DNA from: Bolinopsis microptera
Lineage: Eukaryota > Ctenophora > Tentaculata > Lobata > Bolinopsidae
Length of the DNA stretch: 64,000 nt
Reading direction: 5' to 3'
Assembly (NCBI RefSeq): GCF_026151205.1
Contig: NC_087073.1
Coordinates: forward strand, 12,803,578 to 12,867,577
Shown: positions 42,591-52,648 of the stretch, one piece after another
How the letters are laid out: each line of letters opens with the position of its first letter
Position numbering within the stretch: position 1 is the stretch's first letter
Made by a program: the position numbers and the translations under genes
The notes under the pieces: model-generated
What the model was told of the DNA's origin: nothing
The model's input: the letters and a program-made list of their open reading frames with translations, nothing else
Databases searched by the model: none

Positions 42591-43264
42591 TACAATTACA
42601 ATTTAAGTAAAATACAATTTTTATTTTCCACAGAAGAATCAATACATATTAAATTATAAATATCAGATAATTCCATTAATAATCATTAAAAGTTGCTTTG
42701 TCATTTGTAAAATCAAAAACGAAAAGCCGTACGCTGAACGCGCGCGGCATTTTTTCTGCAGCTGCCTAGCTTGTAGCCGCTAACATCAAAGCCGCCGCGC
42801 GTGCCTAGTGCTGGGGTGCATTCTCATTGACAATTAAACTTGGTCAAAGATATTTATATACAATTCCTAAATTAAATCAATAATCATGTTAATATGAGTA
42901 TTCAACACTACTCGACAACAAATATTTGCCGGCCCATCGACGATTCAGTCGCCGAAACAAAAATCAAATGTTTGCTTTTTCGTTTCGGGAACTGTTTGAA
43001 CTCAGTATATACTATATCCGACTAATCATACTTTGTAATGGTTAAAAAACAAAGTAAAAAGATTTTCCTCGATGGGCCGGCATTCGCAACCGTGAAACGT
43101 TTTGAGTACGACAAACGATGACACCACCACCATAACTGATGTGACAAAGTAATCATGTCTTGCCCCTATTTTGAAGAACTATACCTCTATTAGAATACTA
43201 TGTAACTTTATCATCAAAAAGATTTCGATAAACTAGTTATTTTTCCAGCAAGGAGCTAACAGAG

Positions 43265-44186
43265 TTATAATAATTAAATGGTTGTGACGAAATTACCCTA
43301 TTTTGACCATTTTGCGGTAGTTTAATTGTGACACTGTTAACATATTGCCACCTGATAATGATTTATGAGACTGGTGCATGGTAATAGCAGTGTTGTTTGA
43401 TCCATAGTACGTAATATAAGGGGTTTAAGCTGTTATATCATTATTTGTTCAATTCCACACATGTTCAGATATCATTAAGAATATGTGAAAAAGTAAACTT
43501 GTTTGTGCCTTCTGTGTTTTAATTCCTTACGACTATATGATATAACTAGTGTAACCCGTGCCTTCGGCCGGGACTTTACTGTCACAGTTGCAATGTAAAA
43601 GTATACAACCGCATTATATATTTAATATTTGATATCACGCATAACGCTGTCTTATGAAAGTATGAAATCTCCCTACAGTTGAAACAAAGCGGCCGCAAGA
43701 GTGAGCTCTAAGCTTATAGTATTATTTATAATAATTAAATGGTTGTGACGAAATTACCCTATTTTGACCATTTTGCGGTAGTTTAATTGTGACACTGTTA
43801 ACATATTGCCACCTGATAATGATTTATGAGACTGGTGCATGGTAATAGCAGTGTTGTTTGATCCATAGTACGTAATATAAGGGGTTTAAGCTGTTATATC
43901 ATTATTTGTTCAATTCCACACATGTTCAGATATCATTAAGAATATGTGAAAAAGTAAACTTGTTTGTGCCTTCTGTGTTTTAATTCCTTACGACTATATG
44001 ATATAACTAGTGTAACCCGTGCCTTCGGCCGGGACTTTACTGTCACAGTTGCAATGTAAAAGTATACAACCGCATTATATATTTAATATTTGATATCACG
44101 CATAACGCTGTCTTATGAAAGTATGAAATCTCCCTACAGTTGAAACAAAGCGGCCGCAAGAGTGAGCTCTAAGCTTATAGTATTAC
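43265..44186. repeat. 461-bp tandem duplication, apparently identical
   Basis: Segment 43265-43725 is followed directly by 43726-44186, with no difference that I can see by reading. The unit includes the 5' end of the dispersed family that starts TAGTGTAACCCGTGCC. The identity points to a very recent duplication or to an assembly duplication. Confidence 0.9.
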
Positions 44187-44460
44187 GTGGGGCTAAACTA
44201 ATTACGGTACATGTTATCCTCCTCGTTCTCTCTCCCATCCATTTATGTCACATTGCTGGAACAAAATCATCAATTAAACCACTTACCACCGGCCGATTTT
44301 TATAAAATTTGCTTATGGGCTTCGTCAGAGTTTTGTCAGCACTATACCGAAAAAACCAGTCCCGTAACTATTACCGTTTTTTTTGTATAACCGTTCGGAA
44401 ATTAAACACACACAGACACACAGACACACAGACACACACACATTCTGGTGTTATTAAGTT
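43546..44460 (+). mobile_element. Dispersed repeat family, copy B
   Basis: The 5' portion is duplicated as part of the 461-bp tandem repeat. The 3' portion (44276-44460) matches 31190-31372, including ACCACTTACCACCGGCCGA, a CA/CAGA microsatellite and TTCTGGTGTTATTAAG. An open frame across the 3' part is repeat-derived. Confidence 0.7.
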
Positions 44461-45139
44461 GATAACAATTCCTAGCACTTCCAGACCATCAAATCAACCT
44501 ACACTTCTCAGCATTGCTCATCAGGGTGCCCTAAACATTCTTCACATATTTTCTTAAATGTGTGACAGAGTAAACCTGAGTGCACCATCTAACGAAAAAA
44601 TTCGTCAAATATGTAGGTAATGGTCATATGTACCCATCCAATCAACTGGACACTCAAAAATTTGGTCAAAAAGAGCAGCAAGGGGTCCATATTTACTCTG
44701 TCCGTCACATGTTTATAGCGTGACAATGTAACCATTTCTGTGCCGGCCGTATTTAAGCGATATCTTATCATCTGATTAAGATATCGTTATGTGACAAAGT
44801 TAGCCTAGAGGATGAGACGATTAGTCTAACCATCAAGGGTTTGTGTAATTTCATAGTGTGACAAAGTCAACTACACTGTGCCTTTTAATAGGGTTACTTA
44901 TATTTACGATATCCTCAAACTCAAATGAACGTGTCCATATACTAAATGGTTTTTATTAAACAATCTTAATGTATATTTGATTGACGATGTAAACCCTTCC
45001 TAGCTCGGCGCGACCCAGTGGTGCATCTCACCGATCTACGGCGAGAAGCATTATGGATGCGCGCGCGACCCAGTAGTGCATCGCGCTACAAAATGTATAT
45101 ATATGATGTATATTAAAATTATTTGATGTAACCATTTTG

Positions 45140-46275
45140 TTGACCATTAATAATGATTCGGCCCGGCGCGCGCTACTTAGTAGCTCGTGCCATCGAGAAG
45201 AAAGCGGCGCGCGCTACTTCGAAGAAATTTAGACGAGTAACATCCGTCAACCATTTTGTTAACCTTTGTTAAATTATTTAGCACGCTTGTTACATGTCGC
45301 AGCTCGAAATGACTTTGTTGCTTCATTTTCTACACTATATCAATTTTAATAGGTTTGTTCAAAGGTTTGTCTAATTAAAGATTTTTTATTAGCATGATCA
45401 ATAATGCTTGTAGTTTTATTATTATACAACCTACTAAACCAAAATAAAACGCGCGCGCGCGCCGATTAGGACTCGTAGACTAATACTTGAAACAAATATT
45501 TTACGAGGATCATCCGTTAACATAACGCCATTTCAGGAACCAAAAATATTATGTATGACGTAATTTTTTTTATTTTTATTTGAAAATTCAATTAATTATT
45601 ATATATACAAATCAAGCGTTACATTTCAGCCATGCAAAATTACAATGACATATTTTAATATTCTAATTGAAAAATGGTGCTGCAATATAAGTTGCTTAAT
45701 GTTTGGCCGGATGACAACTAACTAAAAGAAAAAAATAAACTTGATTACATAATAATTAATTCGGCTGAACCAACACATAGCAAAAGCCACATTAACGTTG
45801 GGGCCGTCAAAAACTTTGTAGCGCGATGCACTATACAGGGGGGTCTGAAACCAGGTTTTCGATCAAATGCTGCCATTTGTAGTCAAATGTCGCCAACGGT
45901 TGCTCTCGTCTAATGAAATCGCTGCATGCATTTTGCAAGTTAGTATGCACAATTGAATTACATATATTCATATGCGAGCTTGGCTTACATAATGCAGCGA
46001 TTTCATTGGACGAGAGCAACTTTTGGCGACGTTTGACTACATATGGCAGCGTTTGATCGAAAACCTGGTTTCAGCTCCCCCTGTGACTACTGAACCGCGC
46101 CGCGCATCAAATAATTCTTCTTGGTAAATCGGTTGCTCATGGTTAGTTGACCATTGTTAATGGTCTGGCCCGGCGCGCGCTACTTCGTAGCACTTGCCGT
46201 CGGGCCATTTCGAGAAGAAAGCGGCGCGCGCTACTTCGAAGAAATTTAGACGAGTAACATCCGTCAACATGGTTA
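45140..46275. repeat. Pair of ~125-bp GC-rich direct repeats
   Basis: Copies at about 45140-45262 and 46143-46275 share CGGCGCGCGCTACTTCG and AAATTTAGACGAGTAACATC. Between and around them are further GCGCGC-rich words such as GTAGTGCATCGCGCTAC. They stand out against the AT-rich surroundings. Confidence 0.8.
45836..46084. mobile_element. ~250-bp MITE with ~88-bp terminal inverted repeats
   Basis: The left end has CAGGGGGGTCTGAAACCAGG and the right end is the inverted counterpart. The arms match with few changes through GATTTCATT. The interior is about 70 bp. The flanks match the sequence at about 45050-45090 in inverted orientation, which acts as a paralogous empty site. Imperfect ~8-bp flanking similarity (CACTA/GACTA) would fit a hAT-type insertion but is not conclusive. 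Confidence 0.8.
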
Positions 46276-46329
46276 GGTGAAGTAAATCGGTGAGATGCAC
46301 TACTGGGCCTCTCCGCGAGCTGCAAATGA

Positions 46330-46916
46330 TTGAAATCTTGCTATAACCAGAGCCCTATCGCTTGCGGTACGCGTAGATTCATGGCTATGTGAAATTGACA
46401 TCGTGAATCAAAATCAAACGCAAATCAATGAATTTTATTAAATTAATATAAGCACCTTTTACAGCTCCAATAGCTGCGCGTCGTTAAAATGGCACTGCAC
46501 TAAAAAGAAACACAAAAATAATTTCAAAAAATATAACAAAATTGGTACATAAATGTGGATTATCGTGGGGAGGTGAGGTACATTTGTTTACTTTAAAACA
46601 AGCTTTTTATTGTTGTGCATAAATGCATAAAATAATCTTACTACAGCACGATAATTCAAAGATAGTCAAACCTTTATTTATTTTGCCCTATTTGTTAGGT
46701 CATTCAATTTAGATGTGATCGTGTGATTTGAAACTTTCGTAAAATAATACAGAATTATAGAACAAGTAAAGGGAACTTTGACTGTACCATATGGTTGGAG
46801 AAACCAGTAACAACATCCATGGTAGAATACGTGTGCTGTGGACTCTTACTCTAACCCCATAAAATGTACTGAAGTCACGATCGAGGTACTGAGAAGAGGA
46901 AGTTGACTGCTGGTAG
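46330..46916. other. Intergenic flank of the large inverted repeat
   Basis: No gene recognised. A word GAAGTCACGATCGAGGTACT (about 46871) is shared with the ~200-bp tandem repeat at 57.7-58.3 kb, so the two flanks of the large inverted structure share sequence. Confidence 0.45.
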
Positions 46917-47786
46917 TGTAGGGACTACGGGTGGAAGATGAATTATTGATATTCCAACAGCATCTTGTTCCCTGCATTGTGCTGATTCCGGGAAGCATTT
47001 TGTTTACGCTCTCATCATTCTGTAGGATGAGATATCGTTCATTTAAAATTGGGTAATTATAGGCCTGTCAAGGATTTCAGCCTAATTAAGAGCTGATCAA
47101 TTGCAGCTAGTTGTGCCATATAAGGGATAACTGAGGTCACGTGACATTCAGTCCTATCACGTGACCGCTAATCCTATCACGTGACCTTGATTCGTAAAGC
47201 CTCGGGCACGTGATCACATTCGTAACGTGTCGTATGCCGACGTCACCAGAGCTGAAGCTACTTGATCAGGCCTTATATGGAATAATATCGTGTATCGGGT
47301 GTAATTGGACCCAATTAGAGCAGCTGAGCGCTCAATTATAGCAGCATCTGGTACCACCTTCTGAAACCCAGCAGACAGCTGGCCCAGAGAATCGAAATTA
47401 GAAGGATTTTTTATTGATGGAAATCGAAGCGGAAACCTTGTGACCCTATGTTTTCGATGACGCCGAACAAGATTAAACAGGTTATAATTGTCCTACTATC
47501 GTGTAAATTGCTCTAAAACGTGATTGAAATTGTAATGATGCTATCAATTGTAATACAGTTTTTACATTAAGCTGAACGGCTGGCATTCCTGGGCCGCACT
47601 CATCCCAGATTGTCATTCCGCCGCAGCTTCAATTTATCTGGATATTACAGCCTGGGGTCCCCAGGTAACGACTGAAACCGCTATATCTGCCTAATCTCAG
47701 CGATTGTAGATAACGAAGCCTGTGATCCGCACATCAGGTATTGACCACATTGAACGGGCTTGAATCGAACAAGCCGTGTTATTAAT
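46917..47786 (+). repeat. Left ~870-bp inverted arm
   Basis: It is the reverse complement of 56117-56986 with small differences. It starts GTAGGGACTACGGGTGG and ends near CGTGTTATTA. Within 75 bp (47136-47212) it holds four CACGTG E-boxes, the first in a perfect GTCACGTGAC palindrome. Relative to the right arm it lacks 13 bp near 47243. It may be the terminal inverted repeat of a large DNA transposon or an inverted segmental duplication. No target-site duplication was found. Confidence 0.9.
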
Positions 47787-47971
47787 ATTAAAGATATTAA
47801 TACCAAAAATCGTATTACTAGATTACCTTCTTGTCATTTGTGCGAAGTGCGTACTCTTTATACTGCAGTTTGAAGTGCATTACAGAGTTAATGTTATGTG
47901 TATTATACAGTTACAGTTATGTAACTGTTGCACACAGTAAAACTTACTGCGATCGCGCTGATAAGAAGTGA

Positions 47972-48667
47972 ACTGATAAGAGTCGAGTAAAATTGCAACG
48001 TTTCCTAACACCCGATCTAAAATATTTGCTTGAAGAGATGTCAAACAGGCAGCTTATAGAGCTAGAGCAGAAGGGCATGAACCGGACAATACGCCCGAAT
48101 GGAAAACCGCGGATATTTTGCAAGCCAGAGATTAACAGAAATGCAAAATCGTACCTTGACCTTGTCATTTACAACACTGACATCGAGGATAAAGATCCGG
48201 TGAGAAAGACTAAGTCTTTCAAACCGTACCATTTATTTGGTCTCTGTTACAAAACTGTGTGCAGTAAGTTCATTCCAAATTGTATTTACTATGACGTAAC
48301 TATTAATATTATATTATTGTATTAATAAAGTTATTGACATACGTTTGTATTCAAAGCTATAAGGTCAAAGTGAAAACAATACGGATGGTATTGAATTTAA
48401 AAAGGAAAGTTTATGATAACAAGTTATATTTCAGAAGAGTTGAAGTGGGCTGCAGTCACTATTCCATCGGTAGTAAGGGTGCATCCCTCTGATCCTGATC
48501 AATTCGACAGGTTTATAGAATCACCTTTGGTGACGAAATATCCCTGCCACCAGCAAGCAGTCGAAAGAGCGGTGGCACTGATGACAGAATCAAAGCTGAA
48601 GTGTGCTAACAAAGACATGAAAGCAGGACACCACATTGTTGTCAATGAAACAAGAAATTTTCAATGA
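47972..48667 (+). CDS. 3' end of a transposon-like gene (partial)
   Basis: An open stretch (47972-48263, no ATG of its own) includes QRFLTPDLKYLLEEMSNRQL and ends at donor A|GTAAGT. The next exon (48435-48667) joins in frame and reads KELKWAAVTIPSVVRVH, then PCHQQAVERAVALMTES, and stops at TGA 48665-48667. The PCHxQAVERxVxLVTEAS-like signature is one I recall from the C-termini of a widespread, poorly characterised family of transposon-associated proteins in invertebrates. That link is from memory and is uncertain. It lies just inside the left arm of the large inverted repeat, on a strand pointing inward. An AATAAA about 33 bp after the stop could serve for polyadenylation. The N-terminal exons are missing. 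Confidence 0.5.
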
Positions 48668-48953
48668 AACAAGAAATTTAATTTTAGCACATTTTACAGA
48701 ATAAAAAGATGTCAAACAATTCATAAAATATAATGCCCATTTGGTGTATGACTTTTTGTCCTTGACTGCTAGTTTGGTTTTGGAAGGACAGGTAACTAAC
48801 GGGGCAAGGAATGCGCGTGCCTGAAAGCTTTTGCACACACCGAAACGCTAGTTCAGTTAGGTTTTTAGAGACAGGGCTCATTTTAGGACTAGAAGAAATT
48901 TGTTAGTAGACATTAGGGGTTCTGTTTATAGTTGTTACTATAGGTTGCAGTCT
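48657..48953 (+). repeat. ~300-bp direct repeat, copy 1
   Basis: It matches 57175-57483 in the same orientation with a few substitutions and small indels, starting CAATGAAACAAGAAATTT and ending GGTTGCAGTC. It overlaps the last codons of the transposon-like gene and would be its 3' UTR. At its left edge the 19-bp word TCAATGAAACAAGAAATTT is tandemly doubled (about 48641-48678), unlike in copy 2. Confidence 0.9.
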
Positions 48954-49277
48954 TGTTGTGACAAAAAGTCTACACTAAAACATGCTTTAGTTTATATTGT
49001 GTGGTTCAAGGATATAAAATGTGGCTTCAAGGTGTATATTAAAGAGCTTGCGAAAGATTATGGCCTTTGTATCAATGGTTATAATAAGCTATAAATATCT
49101 TAAACTATACAGTGCTAATTAAAAATTTCTTTATACTTCATTCTCAGATTAGATTTAAAAATTCAAAAAATATACATTTATTTTATTAATACCTTCTCAC
49201 ACATTCTTTACTCACAGGACAAGACTTGGAAAACAGTAGCCTAGAGGAATTTAATTGAGATGTGTGTGAACAGCCAG

Positions 49278-52200
49278 TTATAATGTTTGGAAAATAATAT
49301 TTGTGCAGTCAAAATCTTTCACGGTCCAATCAAGCAGGGCGTGGTTATGCTGATTGGCTAATAGCGCACTTTTAAGTTTTCCTCGCAAGCACATTACACT
49401 AGTAGTAAAGTCAGTCATTCTGAACTTTGGGGTTAAAATGTTAAAAATTTTGGTTGACCTAGTGTTGTGGTTGTCAGGTGGGTCTACCTGACAGATAAGA
49501 AGGCAGGGTTTCCTCGACGAACATGTGTAACCCTCATATAGGGATATTGGAGCACGGAATTTCATTATCTTGTAGAGCTCGAGGTAACTGTGGTATGTAT
49601 AGAGATTTTGTATAGCTAGAATATTATTATGCTTGAATATCGGTTTGGTGTGTTCTTTTATGAAAAATTTTTGGTCAAGTTTCTGGTGTCCTATAGGCCT
49701 AGTACGTGCACAAGTCTTAAACTTATCAAGGTACGCCAGCCTATCACCAAATAGTACTCTGAGACAGTACTTCTGAGCAGTAAATATTGAGCTTATACGT
49801 TGCTTAGCTGCCCCACCCCATACAGATATACAGTAGGAAAGATGTGATTCGAACAGAGTATAATATAATTGTTGATGTAGAAATTCTGGAAGGGAGCAGC
49901 GAAGTCTACATAAAGTGGATGTGGAATGATTTAGGGTTCGCTTAAGAGCTTTAATGTGATCTTCCCATGATAGGTTCTCGTCAATTATAACACCCAGAAA
50001 TTTTGCGGATGAAACCTTTTTGATTGGATAGTTGTCTATTGTTAGTACAGGTTCAGGGTGTGATAAAATCTCTGACTTAGAACCTGCCATGTTGGGTTTG
50101 AAGTGTATGTAGCAGCACTTGGACATATTTATATGTAACTTATTCGCTCTCATATAAGACTGTAATGATGACAAAAGCTCATTTCCTCGTTCATATGCCT
50201 CACGTTTTGTTTTGCCGACAACAAATATATTAGTATCATCAGCAAAGGTAACAAATGATCCTAGTTTAGAACTGTTTGTGATGTCGTTCATATAAAGAAG
50301 AAATAGGAGAGGTCCAAGAATTGAACCCTGTGGGACACCAAATTGAATAGATAGGGTATCTGATTTTTCTCCTACAACTTCAGTGTATTGTTGTCTGTTT
50401 GTTAAGTAGCTTTTTATGAGGTTATTTGCAACTCCTCTCACTCCACATCCCTCTAATTTTATAAGAAGTGTTGAATGATCGATGGTGTCAAAAGCTTTGC
50501 TAAGGTCAATGAATATTCCTAAAACATGATTCTTAAGTTTAAGAGATTTCGTAATTAAATCTACAGAGTAATTGACTGCATGAGATGTAGAGTGAGATTT
50601 CCTAAATCCAAACTGTGTCTTCGATATTACTCCCTGGGAGCTAACAAATCCGTATATTCTAGAATATATGAGCTTTTCAAAGATCTTACCGAAGACGGAC
50701 AGTGTGGAGATAGGACGGTAGTTCTCGATTTCTTCTGGGTTACCTCTCTTATATACAGGTGTTATTTTACCAGTTTTCAGGACATCAGGAAATATACCTT
50801 GGGTCATAAGGATATTGAAGTAGTTCGATAATACAGGTGCAATTACATGAGATGACTTTTTTATTACACTTATGGGAATGTCACTGGCTTTACCATTTTC
50901 GAACTCTCTTATGATTTTCAATATTTCGTTCGAGGAGCAATCTTCTAACCTAATATTTTTTTCATTTCTTGGGTTCAGGAAGTCATAGAAAGTTTTCATG
51001 GGTAATATAGGCAGGCCATTAGATAGATTATTCAGTGTCTCATTCAGCTTTGGTGCAATAGAGACAAACCAAGCATTGAATCCATTAGCAATTGCTCTTC
51101 TATCAACTATTCTTTGGTTATCAATGATAAATGGGGGCTTGGTTTGCCTCTTCTTTTTGCCTCTGAGTTCGTTAATAATTTGCCAAGTTTTCTTGCTGTT
51201 TTCACAGTTGTTTAGAATTTCGTTACAGTAATGCCAACGTTTGGCAGCTTTAATGATAGCTTTGAGCATCCTACGATAATCGCTAAATACTTGGTATAGC
51301 AAGATATTACCACCAGGGTTCTTATTGGTAACGGTGTCAGACCACTCCTTACGTAGTTCATGCTTTCTTTCTACAGACTGGATGATACTGTCTGTAATCC
51401 ATGGGTTAAGTTTGGGAGTTCTTTTTGTCACTTTCGGTACCTCCAGTTTGCAGTGTTTGTCAAGTGTCTGGTCAAAACATGCCGTAAACTCATCAAATTT
51501 TGTTGAAGGAGTGAGCTGGTTTACCTTTACCTCAAGTTCAGTTACAAAGCTTTTCAATTTGGAACTTGAGTAATCATAATAGCGGACATGTTTCTGAGGC
51601 TCTGTACTGCGAGGGGTCTCTACTGAAGTGAAGGTAAATATAGGGGCATGCTCACCAAGCCGTTCTTCAATAACACCTGATAAGACTATATTCTCAATTT
51701 TATTTGTTAAAATGTTATCGATGCAGGAACTTTTACAGTTTTGACGAAAATGTGTTGCAATGGAGATAGTCGGGTAAAAGCCGTTTCTGTATAAAGTATC
51801 CTCAAAGAGCTGGGAACTGGTAGAAATATTAAGTATGTTTGAGTTAAAGTCTCCCAACAAATTGACAGTTTTCCCATTTAGCTGCTTTGCAAGTAGTTCC
51901 AGGGTTTCACAAAAGCTATCAAAGCAGCCATTAGGGGGTCGGTAAATGACTCCATGAACAATTTTGCTGCCTGCACTATCTGTGGTTTCAACAAAGAGGC
52001 TCTCAATATTTGTAGTACAGTGTGATACGTTTTCTAAGACCACCGTATTTAAATGGTCAGATACATAGAGTGCAACACCTGTGCCTTTTTTCTTACCTGC
52101 CAATGTTTCTTGATAGAATCCTGTGTATGATGGAATTTGGTACAGGCCCTGCTGTGCAGGATCAGTATTGGTTTCAGCAAGACCAATCATATCAAACGAG

Positions 52201-52643
52201 TGCCCTATACTTTTGAGTTCAATTAGGAAGCTATCAAAGTTAGATGCGTTTCCATCTATATTGTAGAATAAAGTTGATAACATAGATTTTTTTGAGGAAT
52301 TGAGCTGCTTGATTGCATTTAAGAACTCGAGTTTAGAGTAGCGACGGCAACGTTCAAGTACAAGGGCATATGATGCAATTAAGGCATCTTCCTGGTTTCT
52401 ATTATCATAGAATCTATCAGAACCTATAGATTCCTCATCAGATGGAAATGGGCAGTACCGTTCCTCTGCAGAACTGGCACACTTGCAGCACATCCATAGT
52501 CCATTTTTGCATGAGTATTTAGCTGATTTGAAACACTTAGTATGGATGGCATTATTACAGTTTTCACACTCTAGTAAAGGTTGTCCGATGTTAATAGATC
52601 TACTACATGGCTCACACACATCTTTAATCATTTTCATAATCAT
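49278..52643 (-). CDS. LINE ORF2: PHD finger, endonuclease, reverse transcriptase
   Basis: 1121 residues, uninterrupted. Residues 10-55 form a PHD-like zinc finger (C10, C13, C26, C29, H34, C37, C52, C55). The APE-type endonuclease spans about 123-340: N128 in FYNIDG, E157 in LAETNT, LLGDFNS with D265 and N267, D309 in SCIDNIL, and H332 in GEHAPI, where most relatives have SDH. The reverse transcriptase spans about 620-890: NYRPIS, FGFRKSHST, FIDLSKAFDT with D713, GVPQGSILGPLLF, FADDTN with D802/D803, then KFLGVIID. The remainder is the thumb and C-terminal region. It would nick the target and prime reverse transcription from the nick. The start ATG lies five bases after the ORF1 stop, suggesting termination-reinitiation. 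The zinc finger ahead of the endonuclease is unusual as far as I know. Confidence 0.96.
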   Translation of the reverse strand: MIMKMIKDVCEPCSRSINIGQPLLECENCNNAIHTKCFKSAKYSCKNGLWMCCKCASSAEERYCPFPSDEESIGSDRFYDNRNQEDALIASYALVLERCRRYSKLEFLNAIKQLNSSKKSMLSTLFYNIDGNASNFDSFLIELKSIGHSFDMIGLAETNTDPAQQGLYQIPSYTGFYQETLAGKKKGTGVALYVSDHLNTVVLENVSHCTTNIESLFVETTDSAGSKIVHGVIYRPPNGCFDSFCETLELLAKQLNGKTVNLLGDFNSNILNISTSSQLFEDTLYRNGFYPTISIATHFRQNCKSSCIDNILTNKIENIVLSGVIEERLGEHAPIFTFTSVETPRSTEPQKHVRYYDYSSSKLKSFVTELEVKVNQLTPSTKFDEFTACFDQTLDKHCKLEVPKVTKRTPKLNPWITDSIIQSVERKHELRKEWSDTVTNKNPGGNILLYQVFSDYRRMLKAIIKAAKRWHYCNEILNNCENSKKTWQIINELRGKKKRQTKPPFIIDNQRIVDRRAIANGFNAWFVSIAPKLNETLNNLSNGLPILPMKTFYDFLNPRNEKNIRLEDCSSNEILKIIREFENGKASDIPISVIKKSSHVIAPVLSNYFNILMTQGIFPDVLKTGKITPVYKRGNPEEIENYRPISTLSVFGKIFEKLIYSRIYGFVSSQGVISKTQFGFRKSHSTSHAVNYSVDLITKSLKLKNHVLGIFIDLSKAFDTIDHSTLLIKLEGCGVRGVANNLIKSYLTNRQQYTEVVGEKSDTLSIQFGVPQGSILGPLLFLLYMNDITNSSKLGSFVTFADDTNIFVVGKTKREAYERGNELLSSLQSYMRANKLHINMSKCCYIHFKPNMAGSKSEILSHPEPVLTIDNYPIKKVSSAKFLGVIIDENLSWEDHIKALKRTLNHSTSTLCRLRCSLPEFLHQQLYYTLFESHLSYCISVWGGAAKQRISSIFTAQKYCLRVLFGDRLAYLDKFKTCARTRPIGHQKLDQKFFIKEHTKPIFKHNNILAIQNLYTYHSYLELYKIMKFRAPISLYEGYTCSSRKPCLLICQVDPPDNHNTRSTKIFNILTPKFRMTDFTTSVMCLRGKLKSALLANQHNHALLDWTVKDFDCTNIIFQTL

Positions 52644-52648
52644 TTTTA

